From Irpex lacteus (lineage: Eukaryota; Basidiomycota; Agaricomycetes; Polyporales; Irpicaceae): DNA of 64,000 bases. The position numbers and the translations under genes were made by a program. The notes beneath the pieces are model-generated. The model made no database searches and was not told where the DNA came from. It was given only the letters and a program-made list of their open reading frames with translations. Each line of letters starts with the position of its first letter. Position 1 is the stretch's first letter. Where the stretch lies: positions 2,168,339 through 2,232,338 of the forward strand of contig MQVO02000003.1 in assembly GCA_001986395.2 (NCBI GenBank), given 5' to 3'. Below are positions 22,678 through 33,999 of this stretch, one piece after another.

Positions 22678-24257
22678 CTACATATGACCTGTATTCCCTA
22701 CTCGCCTTCTCTTCCTTGTGCCTGTTCCGTCTGCTGCATCTGCTTCATCGCGGACCTTGGCGTTAGAAAACGCAGGGCGAGATGGTGTAGTCTCCTTGGG
22801 GGTCCCGACTCCTCGATCTTCATCCTCCAGAGTTTCCATGTCCCAGACGAGCTGGAGAGCACCCGGAGTCATATCGTCTCCCACCTGATTGTGTTGCTGG
22901 GCCGCAATATTCGCCAATGACGCGGTCCCCGATTCGCCCACCGCGGACTCCGCGCCCCGGTGCTCTACAAATGCATCTTCCCGACCACCTTCTCCTGCCG
23001 TAAAGTCAACAGCATCTTCAAAGATCTCTCGTTCACGCTGCATCCTCTCTCTGTTCCTGGCTTCTTCGCCGACGCTATTACCACTATCAGGACCCGGAGT
23101 CGCAGCCTTTACAGATACAAATCGCATCGAACCGTCTTCGAGAGCGTCAAGGATCGCTTTGTTCTGAACGGCGGACAGGACGGAGGGGTTCTGTTTGGGT
23201 ACACTTGCCGGCCACCCTTCCAGGCGGACGCCGTAGGAATCGACGAGTCGGTCGTGATTGGACCATTTCATCTCGGCGTTGCGGCGACCTGTGACTGTTC
23301 TGTGGGTAGAATAACGTCAGACACGATAGGAGAACTACATGATTGAATCATTGCAATATCATAGTGGGAAAGGGTTATAGGACGTTCCGTACCTGATAGC
23401 ACTTCGCACAGTGGCGTAGACTTCGGCCTTAATTGCACTCGCCTGGTTTTTCTTTGGTGTATTCGAGCTGCCCGCCGCCATTGTTGTCGGTACGCTTGCG
23501 GGATAAGCAGCGACTCCAATAGGTTGAGTGATGGTTGCTTGCGGCTGCTGCATTATCTGGCCCATAGAATCATCCTCATTTATATTGTGACTTGACCCCG
23601 AGGGGTTATTGACATTTGTGGTCTTCTGACAGTACAACTTGAACGCCAGTGCACCAGCGGCCCCGCAGCCACGGTGGCCACGCCAGAATTCCCGACCGAG
23701 GATAGTCCCACCTAGAAATCCCTCATCTGACTTGTCGTTGGGGTTGACGGTAAGGAAGAATGATTCGTAGCCGGCAACGACTTGGAGAGACTCTAGCGTA
23801 TCCGAAACTGAACGCATTGTGGCGGATACTAAAAAGGGGACAACTCTGTCATCCAAAAGTCGCGGAAAGCTCCTACGAAAGTGGACACTCACGTATCGTC
23901 TTCTGATCCTGACCCTGCTGAGTCGTCGACGTAAAGTCGAATAGTGTTTTGGAGTACCATTGTGCAATGGACTTCCGCACCTACGGCGCAATCATGATAA
24001 ACCATTTTCATGCATTAGTTGAAGCAAGTAAACGGAAAGGACATCCAACTTACGTCCTCACATGGCCTCCCCTCTCTTCTCGCAAACGTGTCTATCTCTC
24101 CTAATTGTTTCTCGTAAAGAGTCTCCAGTCGCTCGAGATACAACTCATCGTCCTGCGACGAAGTATACGCGTGTCCGTGGCCATCATGGCGGCTAGATAC
24201 GCCTTGGAGAGAGTCGTCATCCTGTGGTATGGTCAGAAACTGGTCAGTGGCATCCAT
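22678..24257 (-). CDS. Conserved hypothetical protein, agaricomycete-type
   Basis: No function recognised. Start at 24257 (MDATDQFLTIPQDDD). Exon 2 adds VRKSIAQWYSKTLFDFTST. The large third exon has a Gly-rich block, DEGFLGGTILGREFWRGHRG, then GAAGALAFKLYCQK. After an intron comes MKWSNHDRLVDSYGVRLEGWP and QNPSVLSAVQNKAILDALEDG. The C-terminal part is acidic with a basic end (TRKRRRVGNTGHM-stop at 22678) that resembles a nuclear localisation signal. The GREFWR..RG and GW...NPS..S patterns recall uncharacterised proteins I associate with agaricomycete genomes, so the gene is probably real and lineage-restricted. A DNA-binding or chromatin role is only a guess. It converges on the F-box gene with a 117-base gap. 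Confidence 0.65.
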
Positions 24258-24780
24258 GACTGCGTCTGAAGACAGTCCTATTGGTTTCGGTCAAAGCGAG
24301 TTGGACGCTGTTCGAGCCGAATGAAAGTTATTTGGCTCAATTGACTGCACAGACGAGTCGCGTGAGACCGTACAGAAAGTGATTGAAATGGAGAAACCTG
24401 GAAACAAGGGGCTTTGTGGCGGTCAACTCTCCATATCAACCACATGTTCATATGTGCGCGAGAGGTATTGATATTATGATCAGCACTCACACCAAGAGAA
24501 GTTTCCTTGCTCAAATTCGACTTGATTATTGAGTATGCCAGCTACAGATACAACTTATTCAACGGTAGCAAGGAACCAGTGCTACGACTTCAAGAAAGAA
24601 GTGAATGAAACGGAAAATAGAAATCCAACACTCTCGCCAGAGAGAAAAAAAGAAGTTCAACAAAATCGCGTCGCGCAGTCAGGGTATCCCCTGGTATCTT
24701 GACTGGCAAACCACCGCCCCGTCCCTGGGCGCATACATACATCTCAATAAATTAGAGATCAAGTGGCCCAAAGAAGGGTT
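24258..24780. other. intergenic region
   Basis: About 520 bases: upstream of the hypothetical gene and downstream of the secreted repeat protein. One short minus ORF (24278-24514) has no motif. Nothing else is seen. Confidence 0.45.
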
Positions 24781-27166
24781 TTAGGCAGCGGCAACAGGGT
24801 TGCCCTGGTTGTCAAGAGGGGTGACCGCGGCGAAGTTGGTCTTGATGCCGAAGACTGCGTTGAAAGCGTCGGCTTGACCGCCAGTCTTGGCCGTGACAGT
24901 GTCGAATGCAGCCTTGGCTTTCGCGCAAGTGGCCTTCGCAGTGGCATCAGCACCGCAGACGTTCACGAGGTTGTCGCACATGAACTGGGTGATGATGTCA
25001 CCGTTCTGAGCAGAGTCGTGCTGGTAAGAAGCTAAGAAACATTACACGTTAGGATTCGCGACACAAGGTGGACTTTGAGAAGCGCGGCTTACCCTTGTCA
25101 GCGGGCTGGAAGCTAGTCTCCTTCCTGTTGTCGAAGCCGACACCGAACTCAATCTTGGGGACGGAGCACTTTCCGAAGTCACCGATCGCTGAGGGAGAAC
25201 CGGTGGACGAGCTAGCGGAGGTAGTCGAGGCAGCAGCAGCAGCAGTAGTTGTGGCGGCGGCGGCAGCGGCAGTAGTCGTGGCAGCGGCGGCGGCAGTGTT
25301 TGCGGCGGCATCTGAGCCAGTGCCGGCAACGGGCCTGCCCTGGTCATCAATAGCTTGGACGGCGGCGAAGTTGGTCTTGATTCCGAAAACGGCGTTGAAA
25401 GCATCGGCAGCAGCACCAGTCTTAGCGGGGGCAGCGTTACCGGCAGCTTGAGCCTGCTTGCAGGTATCCTTAGCAGTTTGGTCGGCCTTGCAGGAGTTGG
25501 TCAGCTGGTCACAGATGAACTGAGAGATGATCCCAATAGCCTGAGCAGAACCGTGGTTGAATGAGGCTAGAACAACAATGTCAGAAAATGCGCGTAGATC
25601 AGAAGTGCGAGGACTACTAACCCTTGTCGACAGGCTGGAAGCTAGTCTCCTTCCTGTTGTCGAAGCCAACACCGAACTCGATCTGAGGGACGGAGCAGCT
25701 ACCGAAGTTGCCAATAGCGGAGGAAGAGCCGGTAGAGGCAGCGCTAGTAGAGGCAGCGGCAGCAGATGTAGTAGTAGCGGCGGCGGCGTTGTTCGCGGCG
25801 CTAGTGGCAGCAGCGGAGCCGGTACCAGCAACGGGTCTACCTTGGTCATCGATCTCCTGGACAGCAGCGAAGTTGGTCTTGATGCCGAAGACAGCGTTGA
25901 AAGCATCGGCAGCCGCGCCAGTCTTAGCGGGAGCAGCGTTACCGGCAGCCTGAGCCTGCTTGCAAGTGTCCTTGGCGGTCTGGTCAGCCTTGCAAGAGTT
26001 GGTCAAGGTGTCGCAGATGAACTGTGAGATGATGCCGATAGCCTGTGCAGAGCCGTGGTTGAAGGAAGCTACCATGAAGCGTTAGTGGGTATTGTCACAG
26101 CGTGTGAGCAGGATTATATGACTAACCCTTGTCGACGGGTTGGAAGCTAGTTTCCTTCCTGTTGTCGAATCCGACACCGAACTCGATTTGGGGAACGGAG
26201 CAGCTTCCAAAGTTGCCAATGTTGCTGGCTGCGCCAGTGGAGGTCGAAGCGGCAGCAGAGGACGTTGCAGCGGCGGTAGCAGTCGCGTCAGCGGTGACAG
26301 TGACGGTGACCTATGCCTCAATTAGACGATGTTCGTTCTTAAGGATACAGACATAACATACCACACAGTCATCGGTGGCAGCAGCAGAGGTAGCAACAAG
26401 TACGGCCGAGGATGCAGCGGCCGAGGAAGTAGCGGAGTCAGAGGCAGAGGCAGAGGCAGATGCAGTCGCCGACGCATCACTACTAGTGCTGTTGGAGGCG
26501 GCAGAGCCGTTACCAACAACGAATGGCTTGGTGTTAGCCTGGCTACCAAGCTTGACGGTGGCCTTCGAGGCTGGGTCGAAGAAGAGCTGGGGGTCGTTGG
26601 CGGGATCCTGAGCCTGCACGAGGTTGTTCAACTCTGCGTGCTTGGGAGCCTTTTGACAGAAGACCGAGTTACGGTTGGCCGGGGGCTGCACGGAGAAGTC
26701 CTATATATGGTTTAAGTAAACAGCGGTAGGGACGAGAGAAGCGAGTCACATACAGGAGGCGTGTTCTTCTCAACTTGACGGTACTCGATGGCAAGCTGAA
26801 TCATGTTTGCCTTCGTCGCATCGTCCTGTGTCAGTGCGGCATCTGTGGATGGAGTCAGCTACTGATCGTCATGTCGGCCAACTCTGTAAACATACCGATG
26901 ATAGCGTCAGCCATGTCCTGCTGGGAGCATTCAGGCTGAGCGGCAAGCAATGGGGTGATGGCCTGACCAGCGAGGTTGCCGCAGATTTGTCCAGCACAGG
27001 CTCCAGAGAGCTTGTCGATGACTGCTGGGTGCTCCTGGCCGAAACGACGGCCGGTAATCCTGACGGCACGGTCATCTCGTTCCAACCATTGGATACGAGC
27101 GGAAGCATTCTCTACCGCGGAGAGAACGGCCAAAGTGACGAGGGCGACGCTGAATTTGGTGAACAT
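24781..27166 (-). CDS. Secreted Ala/Ser/Thr-rich protein with three tandem exon-encoded repeats
   Basis: Start at 27166 with a clear signal peptide (MFTKFSVALVTLAVLSAVENASA). A Cys-containing N-terminal region follows (DKLSGACAGQICGNLAGQ; CSQQDMADAII), then FCQKAPKHAELNNLVQAQDP and a Ser/Ala low-complexity linker. Then come three repeats: each pairs an IEFGVGFDNRKETSFQP segment with an SFNHGSAQ....QFICD..TNSC.AD segment and KTG..ADAFNAVFGIKTNFA, separated by Ala/Thr/Ser linkers. Repeat exons are 25622-26068, 25093-25566 and a shorter last exon 24781-25031. Every boundary is a phase-1 intron after QP(V/A)DKG or DK, so the exons are symmetric (1-1). Conserved Cys residues suggest disulfides, and linkers are likely O-glycosylated. 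The family occurs in mushroom fungi but I know no function; a cell-wall or matrix role is plausible. Confidence 0.85.
25093..26068 (-). repeat. Tandem duplicated symmetric exons in the secreted protein
   Basis: Exons 25622-26068 and 25093-25566 are close copies at DNA level (for example the shared run around GGCTGGAAGCTAGTCTCCTT). Both begin and end in phase 1. A third, partial copy is 24781-25031, and the preceding exon 26127-26312 carries the matching upstream half. Confidence 0.8.
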
Positions 27167-27391
27167 GTTTGGCGAGTTTCAAGTGAAGTGGTAAAAGTAA
27201 TATTCCAGATGGATGAAAGAAAAATGAACGTGTAACTGGAAGGGAATGCGGCACCAGGCTGGTGAAGAAAGTTGTATACGGAGACTGACACCTGGTCGAA
27301 TGAGAGCAAAGAAGGCCGTTCAACGAACCAAGGAGGAAGGGGGGAAGGAGAGTGAGCAAAGCTTTGAATTGGCATCGTCGAGACCTCTTGG

Positions 27392-27399
27392 CTTTTATA
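27392..27399 (-). promoter_or_regulatory. TATA box of the secreted repeat protein gene
   Basis: On minus, TATAAAAG lies at 27399-27392, about 230 bases upstream of the ATG, and is followed by a CT-rich tract at about 27330-27355, a combination common in strongly expressed basidiomycete genes. Confidence 0.5.
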
Positions 27400-28363
27400 C
27401 TAGAAAAAGGGCCAGAAAAGATATTAGCCTGCGCCGGTACCCGGGCTATTACCATGCATAGGAACGTGAGCCCATAAACTTACGCTCTTGTTGTTCCTGG
27501 GATCATGACGGTCGTTACTACCTCTTGTGTCCGGAAGCACATCGACTCTGCGAGAATCTGTGTCTCCTCGTCGTCGTCGATCGTTGTCGTCCATGGTGTA
27601 TTCTAGAAAGCCAAAAAGGGTAGGTGAGTACGATCGTTGCATGGTAACCGGTTGTCGCAAAGGGGAGGTGACCCGTAATATCGCTCTTCTTGTTCTCGCT
27701 TCAATGTCGGATCCTCAGCTCATGTACGGATACTGTCGACGACAATTATGCCTATGGCCGACAATGTAAGCGTTATAGGAGATAACGTCTTCATAGCTCT
27801 TTCACTGCAGGTGAACTGCAGATGGAAGTCGGAAAGAAAATATGTCAAAGCTAAGCGCGCACCTAGCTCATAGTCTCATCGTGGTTTGGTGGTTTGCAGT
27901 ACATATTCGATGAACAGGATATACTGCTTTCAGGCCCATATGCGCTCCATTGCACCCATTGTTCGCCCTCATGGGCATGTCATCAGGCACTCGTTGGTAA
28001 GGAGATAATGAAAAGTAACAACGCGACCGCTGTCGGCCCTCGGCACTGAGGTGGTTCTTCTCACTCGGTGAACTCATCCCTCCGCATCCAGTAATGCGCA
28101 TCACGGTCTATCAGGTTCTTATTGATAGCAAGTATATCGTGCATATATTCCGAAGGTCGAAGGAAGAGTCCGGGTTCGAGACGAGAGTGAAAGCGACCAA
28201 TACATGCTTGTGCCTGCGAACTACCGCCCATAAACTTACAGCTAATCTTCGAGATGAGTACATAGAGGAGCATATAGAGGTTGAACGTTGATCGTTGAGT
28301 CTACTTCGACCCCGATCGAGGGTAATGAACGTTGCGTCAGCGCCACCTGTCTGTCCTGATAAA
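27400..28363. other. gene-poor stretch
   Basis: About 960 bases in which neither strand shows a supported gene. ORFs at 27424-27660, 27527-27769, 28061-28273 and 28111-28371 lack recognisable motifs. The last two could be weak extensions of the possible membrane-protein remnant upstream. Confidence 0.4.
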
Positions 28364-28847
28364 TCACCCAAACGTATCGTTACTGGCTAAGCCAATTGCA
28401 AGGTTGAACAGATGAAGGATGTTGACCGCCCTGAGCAGCACCATACTTGAGACATCATTGGTTGCGGAGGTAGCAGTAGGCCTAAGTAGTAAATCGTAAG
28501 CAAAAGGCAAGGAACAGGGTGTAAAACAGCGGGGTACATACTAGCTACGAACAGCGCGCCGAGTATGCCAAAGAGAGGGTCTTGGGCCGGTTTCCCGGGG
28601 GTGTATCCCTGACCAACGCAAGCTATGGAGATGTAGTGAAGTGACGCGCGAAGTATACGCCAAACTCTCTAACGAGAGGCTGCGATACCATGACAGCTTG
28701 GTTCGGAAAGACGCAAGTCTCCACAGATGGGGATACCAGCTCAGACGGCGACTTCTTGTCTATGATCTTCTTGTCTATGATCAAAGTATCACCGAGTATC
28801 ACGAATGCACATTGCGTTTCCGTAGTTGCGATCGTGTTGAACTGCAA
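28364..28847 (-). pseudogene. Possible membrane-protein gene or remnant
   Basis: A three-exon model on minus joins in frame. Exon 1 (from about 28847) encodes CAFVILGDTLIIDKKIIDKK. An intron ending TCGTTAG leads to RVWRILRASLHYISIACVGQGY and FGILGALFVA. A second intron, GTATGT...CTTAG, leads to TATSATNDVSSMVLLRAVNILHLFNLAIG and a TGA at 28364. Hydrophobic segments separated by short loops recall the multi-span membrane proteins common in agaricomycetes, but only part of such a protein is present and no start with context is clear. A 15-base tandem duplication (28752-28781) gives the IIDKK repeat. This may be a decayed copy, a small gene or chance. Confidence 0.25.
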
Positions 28848-29314
28848 TCAAAGATCGCCAAGAGGTGCTGTAACATCTAATAATGGTCCTCTTACGACCG
28901 AGGGTTGACTAGCTAACATTGGATGAGCAGCGATCAGAGGCACTCGATGCAACTACGATGCTTTGGCGACTCACATCAGCCAACTTCCTGAAGGAGGAAA
29001 GGTATGATTCCCCATGTGATCTAGAGCCTGATCCGGGCAGGCCTCGGACGGACATGGGCAGGTCGCGCACGTTCCAGTCCGCCGACATGCGCGTAATATG
29101 AACCAATGTGGATGAGGCAATTACGCGCTCTATACGCACCTACTGGGAGGCCGCCTGCACACCTCGCAAACGCGCAATAATACACGAGACGTGCACAACA
29201 GTGTGGGGTAGTATATGATAGAAGAAGGCGGAAAAGAAAAAGATGAATTGTTTCCTTGCGCGGCAGAGTGTGCTTCTACATTAATGAGAGTGAATGGTCC
29301 TTAAAATATACCGT
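28848..29314. other. intergenic region
   Basis: About 470 bases downstream of COX4. One minus ORF (28909-29139) has no family resemblance. Nothing else is seen. Confidence 0.45.
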
Positions 29315-29931
29315 TCAGTGGTGAGCAGCAGCCTTGGCAATGGCGAGGGCCTCCTCGTCACCATGGAAATCCAAGTCGTAGACTGTACGCGCAAATACAT
29401 CTCCGTAAGCACCATGTACACTAAGAGAATGACTGGGACGTACCTGAGCCGCACTCGGGGCAGCGAGCATGGTTGCCCTTGGTAAGGTTGAACCAAACGA
29501 GGTCATGGGACTCAGCGGGAGCACCAGTGCAGCCAACAAGGCGCTCGGTGTCCTGTTTTATGAACAGTGAATTAGATATGTTTGCGAGAAAGCAGAGAAC
29601 TAGAGATACTCACAAAGGAGAAGACTTTGATTGGGTTCTCAGTTGTACCAACTCGGCTGGCGTCCAAAGGCTCAAAATCGAAGACCTTGACACCCTCCGC
29701 CTCTCCGAGCACCTGGAGACGTTCCAAACCAGTAGCGTGCGTCAAGTCGGTGGGGACCTCACCGGGCTTGGAACCGGGAGGGAAAAGAGAAGGAATGGGA
29801 GATTCGTGGTGGTGGTTATCATGGTGTTCACCCGAGCGGCGGATCGCGCTCATGGAAAGAGTCCTGGAGACATTGGCGGGCTTGAAAGAGCGCGCAGCGA
29901 CGGTGGCGGGGCGGAGGGCAGCACGGAGCAT
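29315..29931 (-). CDS. COX4: Cytochrome c oxidase subunit 4 (mammalian COX5B type)
   Basis: Nuclear-encoded, zinc-binding structural subunit of mitochondrial complex IV, on the matrix side. Start at 29931: MLRAALRPATVAARSFKPANVSRTL is a classic mitochondrial presequence. The mature part has IPSLFPPGSKPGEVPTDLTHATGLERL, then RLVGCTGAPAESHDLVWFNLTKGNHARCPECGSVYDLDFHG. RCPECG supplies two zinc ligands and the upstream GC(T)G another. It ends AKAAAHH-stop at 29315. Two short introns (about 29385-29445 and 29553-29613) interrupt it. The length, about 165 residues, is as expected. The upstream ORF extension to 30108 is not needed. Confidence 0.95.
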
Positions 29932-30454
29932 GTTGGATTTTGGTGCTTGGACGACGAGGGTTAGGACGCGGACGTTGCGGAGGAAGATGAGCACGCTGTG
30001 ACCCCTAGGTGTGACCTGTGCGTCACGTTTTCCCGCTATTGCCCGAAGCGGACGTCCGGCAGATAAGCGTGCGCCGGCTTGATGGCACCGGCGCTTTTGC
30101 GGAGCCATAGGGGCTTCTTTTTATGTGATCAGATCCAAGAATGGAAAGCTGCTTACTTAAAAGGGCAGGATATGTGACAAGCGTCGATGGTAAATGGGCG
30201 CCTGTCACGGTTAGCTCAGAGAAGTCAGTGCTTCTTCGACGAACAGGTCTGCCACAGCCGTTTCATAAAAATAAACATGGAGTCGCTTCTCTGTCCTCTT
30301 TCGGCGTGTAACCGCAGTCCGTGCTCCTTGTTTCCTACCCTCATCCCCTCTACACCAGCCCTGGCGGTCGCGGTGCTCAACGTCCAGGTATTTTGCAAGA
30401 AACAGGACTCGAAACAGCAGCTACTCTACGCGCAGCCGGACAGCAGGAACTGCT
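29932..30454. promoter_or_regulatory. Divergent promoter region COX4 / Ca2+ exchanger
   Basis: About 520 bases between divergent genes. No confident TATA box or CCAAT pair was located. Confidence 0.4.
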
Positions 30455-33400
30455 ATGACTGCCACTAGCAACTATTACGTGCCGCAGGGCATAGGACACA
30501 CTCTTTCTATTGCACAAACACTACGCCCAACCCACGGAGTCTCGAGGTCGCAAAGTTCAGCTATGAGCTCTAGTTCCACCACAAACCTGGTCCCTCACGA
30601 GCCGAAAAAGAAACAGGCGTCGTCATCTTTATTCTCTTGTGGTAGACGGAAGCAGAAGACGCTGGATGCAGAGAAGGATAACCTTGGATTCTCGACACCG
30701 TCTAAAGGCGGGGGCTCCCGCCGTGATCGCAACCTAATGATGGGTTGGAAGTTGATCTTTCTCGGCTCCTGTACGCGCTCTTGTGAACTTACTTGCTGCA
30801 GAACTTGACTATATTATCATAGGGCTCAATATTCTGATACTGCTCATACCTGCAACGGTAAACCTCCCCCTCGCCTCCTGTCTTGTTTGTGCACTGACGT
30901 CGTGATCGTTGATATTCCCAGTGGATCCTCAGGCTTGTGATGCCCGACTCGCCGACTGTTATCTTTGCGGGTGCACTCATCTCAGTTCTACTCTTATCTA
31001 CATGCAATACTCACAGACGATGAACAGGCTGTCTCCTGGCAATGATTCCATTAGTAAGGGTAAGAAGCATGCACCGTATTTAGACACCAGGAGACTCTAC
31101 AACTAACCGTCCGTATACTTCGTGCAGCTACATGACTTCTCAGTACGAGAGTTGTCCGTACGAATGGGTGGCTCGAGAACAGGTCTTCTCAACGCTAGTA
31201 TGGTACGTCACTGGCCACCGTCTTACATCTGAATACTAGACTGACAAACATTTGTAGAGTAATATGTAGGTTGCTGTACCATTTATTACAATGCCGCCTA
31301 TTGACCCATTTTTCTTTCTCAGAGTTGAGTCGGTCATCGCGGTGAGTTAACCAAGTTGTTTATATCCCCCTTCATGCTGATGTTGGCCACAGGTTATTGC
31401 GTTGCGGAAGTGCGAGCTTCGAGTAGTGCAGTCCTCTCGTAAGCCCTTTCTACGATTTCCCCGGCACGTTTCCGTACTGAAAATACCCACAGTCATAGGC
31501 GCGATGCTGAGCAAACTTCGTGAGCAGATAAATCCATTCATCTCCAATCATTAGCTTACGCTGGTCGTAGTCCTGATTCTGGGGATGTGTTTCTTCGCCG
31601 GTGGAATGCGTTTTACGCAACAAGACTTTGACTCTAGTACGGTGCTATCTTTCATATGCAAATTTGCTCGAGCTGCATACTCACTAAGATACGATAGCTG
31701 CTACACAGATACATTCATCGCTCCTGAGTCTTAGTGTTGGCGCTGTACTACTGCCGGCTGCATTCCATTTCACCTTATCTTACAGGACTGGGGATAACGA
31801 GCAAACTTCAATGGCCGAACAGAAGAAGGATATATTGCGGATGAGCCACGGGGTACGTATGCGCTACCTCCAAGTCTCAGCTCATGTTTCTGAGTAACAT
31901 TCGCCTACAATCCAGGTATCCATAGTGCTCATATTCAGTACGTCAGGCTTGGTAGAGTCTAACTATGGGCTATACTAACTGGTCATCAGTTTACATCGCA
32001 TATCTTCTCTTCCAGTTCTGGTCACACTCCCACCACTTTGAAGACGCTGTTACACCTAGCCGTAAGCTCCCCAACGCCGTGTCTATGCGTTCCATGGCGT
32101 CGAAAGTTCGTCCCACGAGCCCCGCTTTCCGCAAACTCACAAGTCCTAGATCCACATTCGCTTCTGTATTCCGCAGCCCGCGTGCACCCTTCACGGCCAA
32201 TCAGAGCGAGGCTTCCCTCTCCGGACCCTACATGTATCGCAAGGCGCCTCCAACGTCTCCGCAGCGCACGGGCATCCTGATGACCTCTCCTCTGGCTACT
32301 GCTTCTCAGCTTACGGTAGCAATGCCAACTCAGGCCGAACCAACATATGCGCCCAACACTGACGCTGCTGCGTCTACCGTACGGCTCGTATCCGAGGCTG
32401 AGCGTGCATCCCCGCCGAGAGAACTTGATGGTGAGGGCGGCATCAGCCCGTGTAGTTCTCGAGGTTCAGAAAGCCCTCCATCTCCATCTCCTACCGCCGA
32501 CAGAGCCTCCTTTGTCAGTGACCTGGTGTCATCGTACTACTCCGAAATGGAGACCACGCACGAGCAAGCCATCTATGCGGGGAGTCGGGAAGGGTTCTAT
32601 GGCAAGGGCATCGATCCGCGGAGCATGAGGTCCACAATCCAGCTGTCTGACGAGCCAAAGATCCTTCGCCGTCGCACTATGATGCCCTCGGAAAGCGTGG
32701 AAGATGTCAGTGAAGACGCCAAGAAGCCACAATTGAGCTTGTTTCTCACACTCGTTGTGCTGTGTGTCGTTACTGTGGTACGTGGGGCAATGCTCCGATG
32801 GTCCAATCATTGTGGAGCCGCTTACTCACGCTACTATAGCTCGTTGCACTGAATGCCGAGTGGATGATTGACTCTATCGACAGCCTTTCGCCGACTATCA
32901 GTAAAGAGTGGATTGCCCTCATACTGCTTCCTACCGTAGGATCGCTAGCAGGTCAGCATCCTCGTTTGACATGGCTTCTCTCATAACACTGACGATAACC
33001 CTCACTATTAGAGTGCATAACGGCCACCACCATATCGGTAGAAGATCAGCTAACGCTTAGCATCAGTGTTGCAGTGGGATCCACTATTGTAAGTCTCTTC
33101 TCCCTAGCGTTTGTTGTTCTGCTCTAATTGTCGCTCCTATCATAGCAAACCGCCTTATTCGTCATTCCTTTCATGGTTCTTCTCGGCTGGGCACTCGACA
33201 AGCCTCTCGCTCTATTGTTTGATCCTTTCGAATCTATAGTGCTGTACATCTCGGGTGAGCTGTTGTGTTAAACTCTTAATAACGCTCAAAATTAATTGTC
33301 TTTCTCTTCAGTGCACACTATGAGTTATGTCGTTGCTGATGGTAAATCTAATTGGTTGGAAGGACTTATTCTCATCGGTCGGTTGTCCTTTTCCTCGTCG

Positions 33401-33521
33401 GCCGTCATATGCGCTAATACTCTACTTGACAGGTCTGTATATTGTCGCGGCAGTCGCGTTCTGGTTCTATCCCGGCTCGAACTTCTCAAGCACACTCGCA
33501 GTCTGTTCTACCGCAGCCTAA
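30455..33521 (+). CDS. Vacuolar-type Ca2+/H+ exchanger (CAX family) with micro-exons
   Basis: CaCA-superfamily antiporter that moves Ca2+ into the vacuole in exchange for protons. Start MTATSNYYVPQG at 30455, with a Ser-rich cytosolic N-terminus. First half: WLNILILLIPATWILR, SPTVIFAGCLLAMIPLV, HDFSVRELSVRMG, then c-1 region TGLLNASMSNIVESVIAVIAL, VVQSSLIGAMLSKLLLILGMCFFAGG. A very long Ser/Pro-rich loop (about 235 residues, 31990-32730) separates the halves. Second half: LNAEWMIDSIDSLSP, ALILLPTVGSLAECITATTI, SVAVGSTIQTALFVIPFMVLLGW, DGKSNWLEGLILIGLYIVAAVAFWF, stop at 33521. The c-1 motif needs an 8-base exon (31258-31265) and a 19-base exon (31323-31341). Both ion motifs deviate from the usual GNAVE and GNAAEH: here SNIVE and GSLAEC; each retains its Glu. 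Confidence 0.87.
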
Positions 33522-33999
33522 TTCATCTAGTATCCCTTCAGCACACCTCGGGCTAATCTTCTGATCATCGCATTACTAGAGCACAAACCGTCATTCCTTG
33601 CACATTGACATTACTAGATTACACATCACACGGATTCACATTCTATACCTCTAGATTTTCAAGTTCCACTCGTTACCATATACCACCCCACACTCATTCC
33701 TCGGACTGTTTAGATTCTCGCATTGTACCATGTTCACATCCAGACTCGGACTTGTTTTAGACAACCTGCTGGACACTTGTCCCGACTTCTGCAGAAGTTT
33801 AATTTGGACTTTTTATAGCCGTAATATGCCCCCGTGTGTACGACATTGTAGCAGTAGTACTACATAGCCCGCAGTCTCCTTGTTGCACAGCAGTCTCGAG
33901 ATTTATAATAGGCGTCCCTGTGTGGACTTACTCGATGTCATTCATTTCCAAGAGTAGACGATGTGATTGGATGAACCCGAGTTCAAGTGAAGAAGCTTA
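33522..33999. other. convergent intergenic region
   Basis: About 480 bases between the 3' ends of the Ca2+ exchanger and URK1. It is AT-leaning and 3'-UTR-like, with no ORF of interest. Confidence 0.5.

Noticed and set aside
29572..30108. N-terminal extension of COX4 to 30108
   Set aside because: The Met at 29931 begins a typical mitochondrial presequence of normal length; upstream codons look non-coding.
31500..31590. Apparent frameshift in the Ca2+ exchanger after MLSKL
   Set aside because: Using the acceptor GTCGTAG at about 31571 instead of the first TTAG restores the expected SKLLLILGMCFF without an indel.
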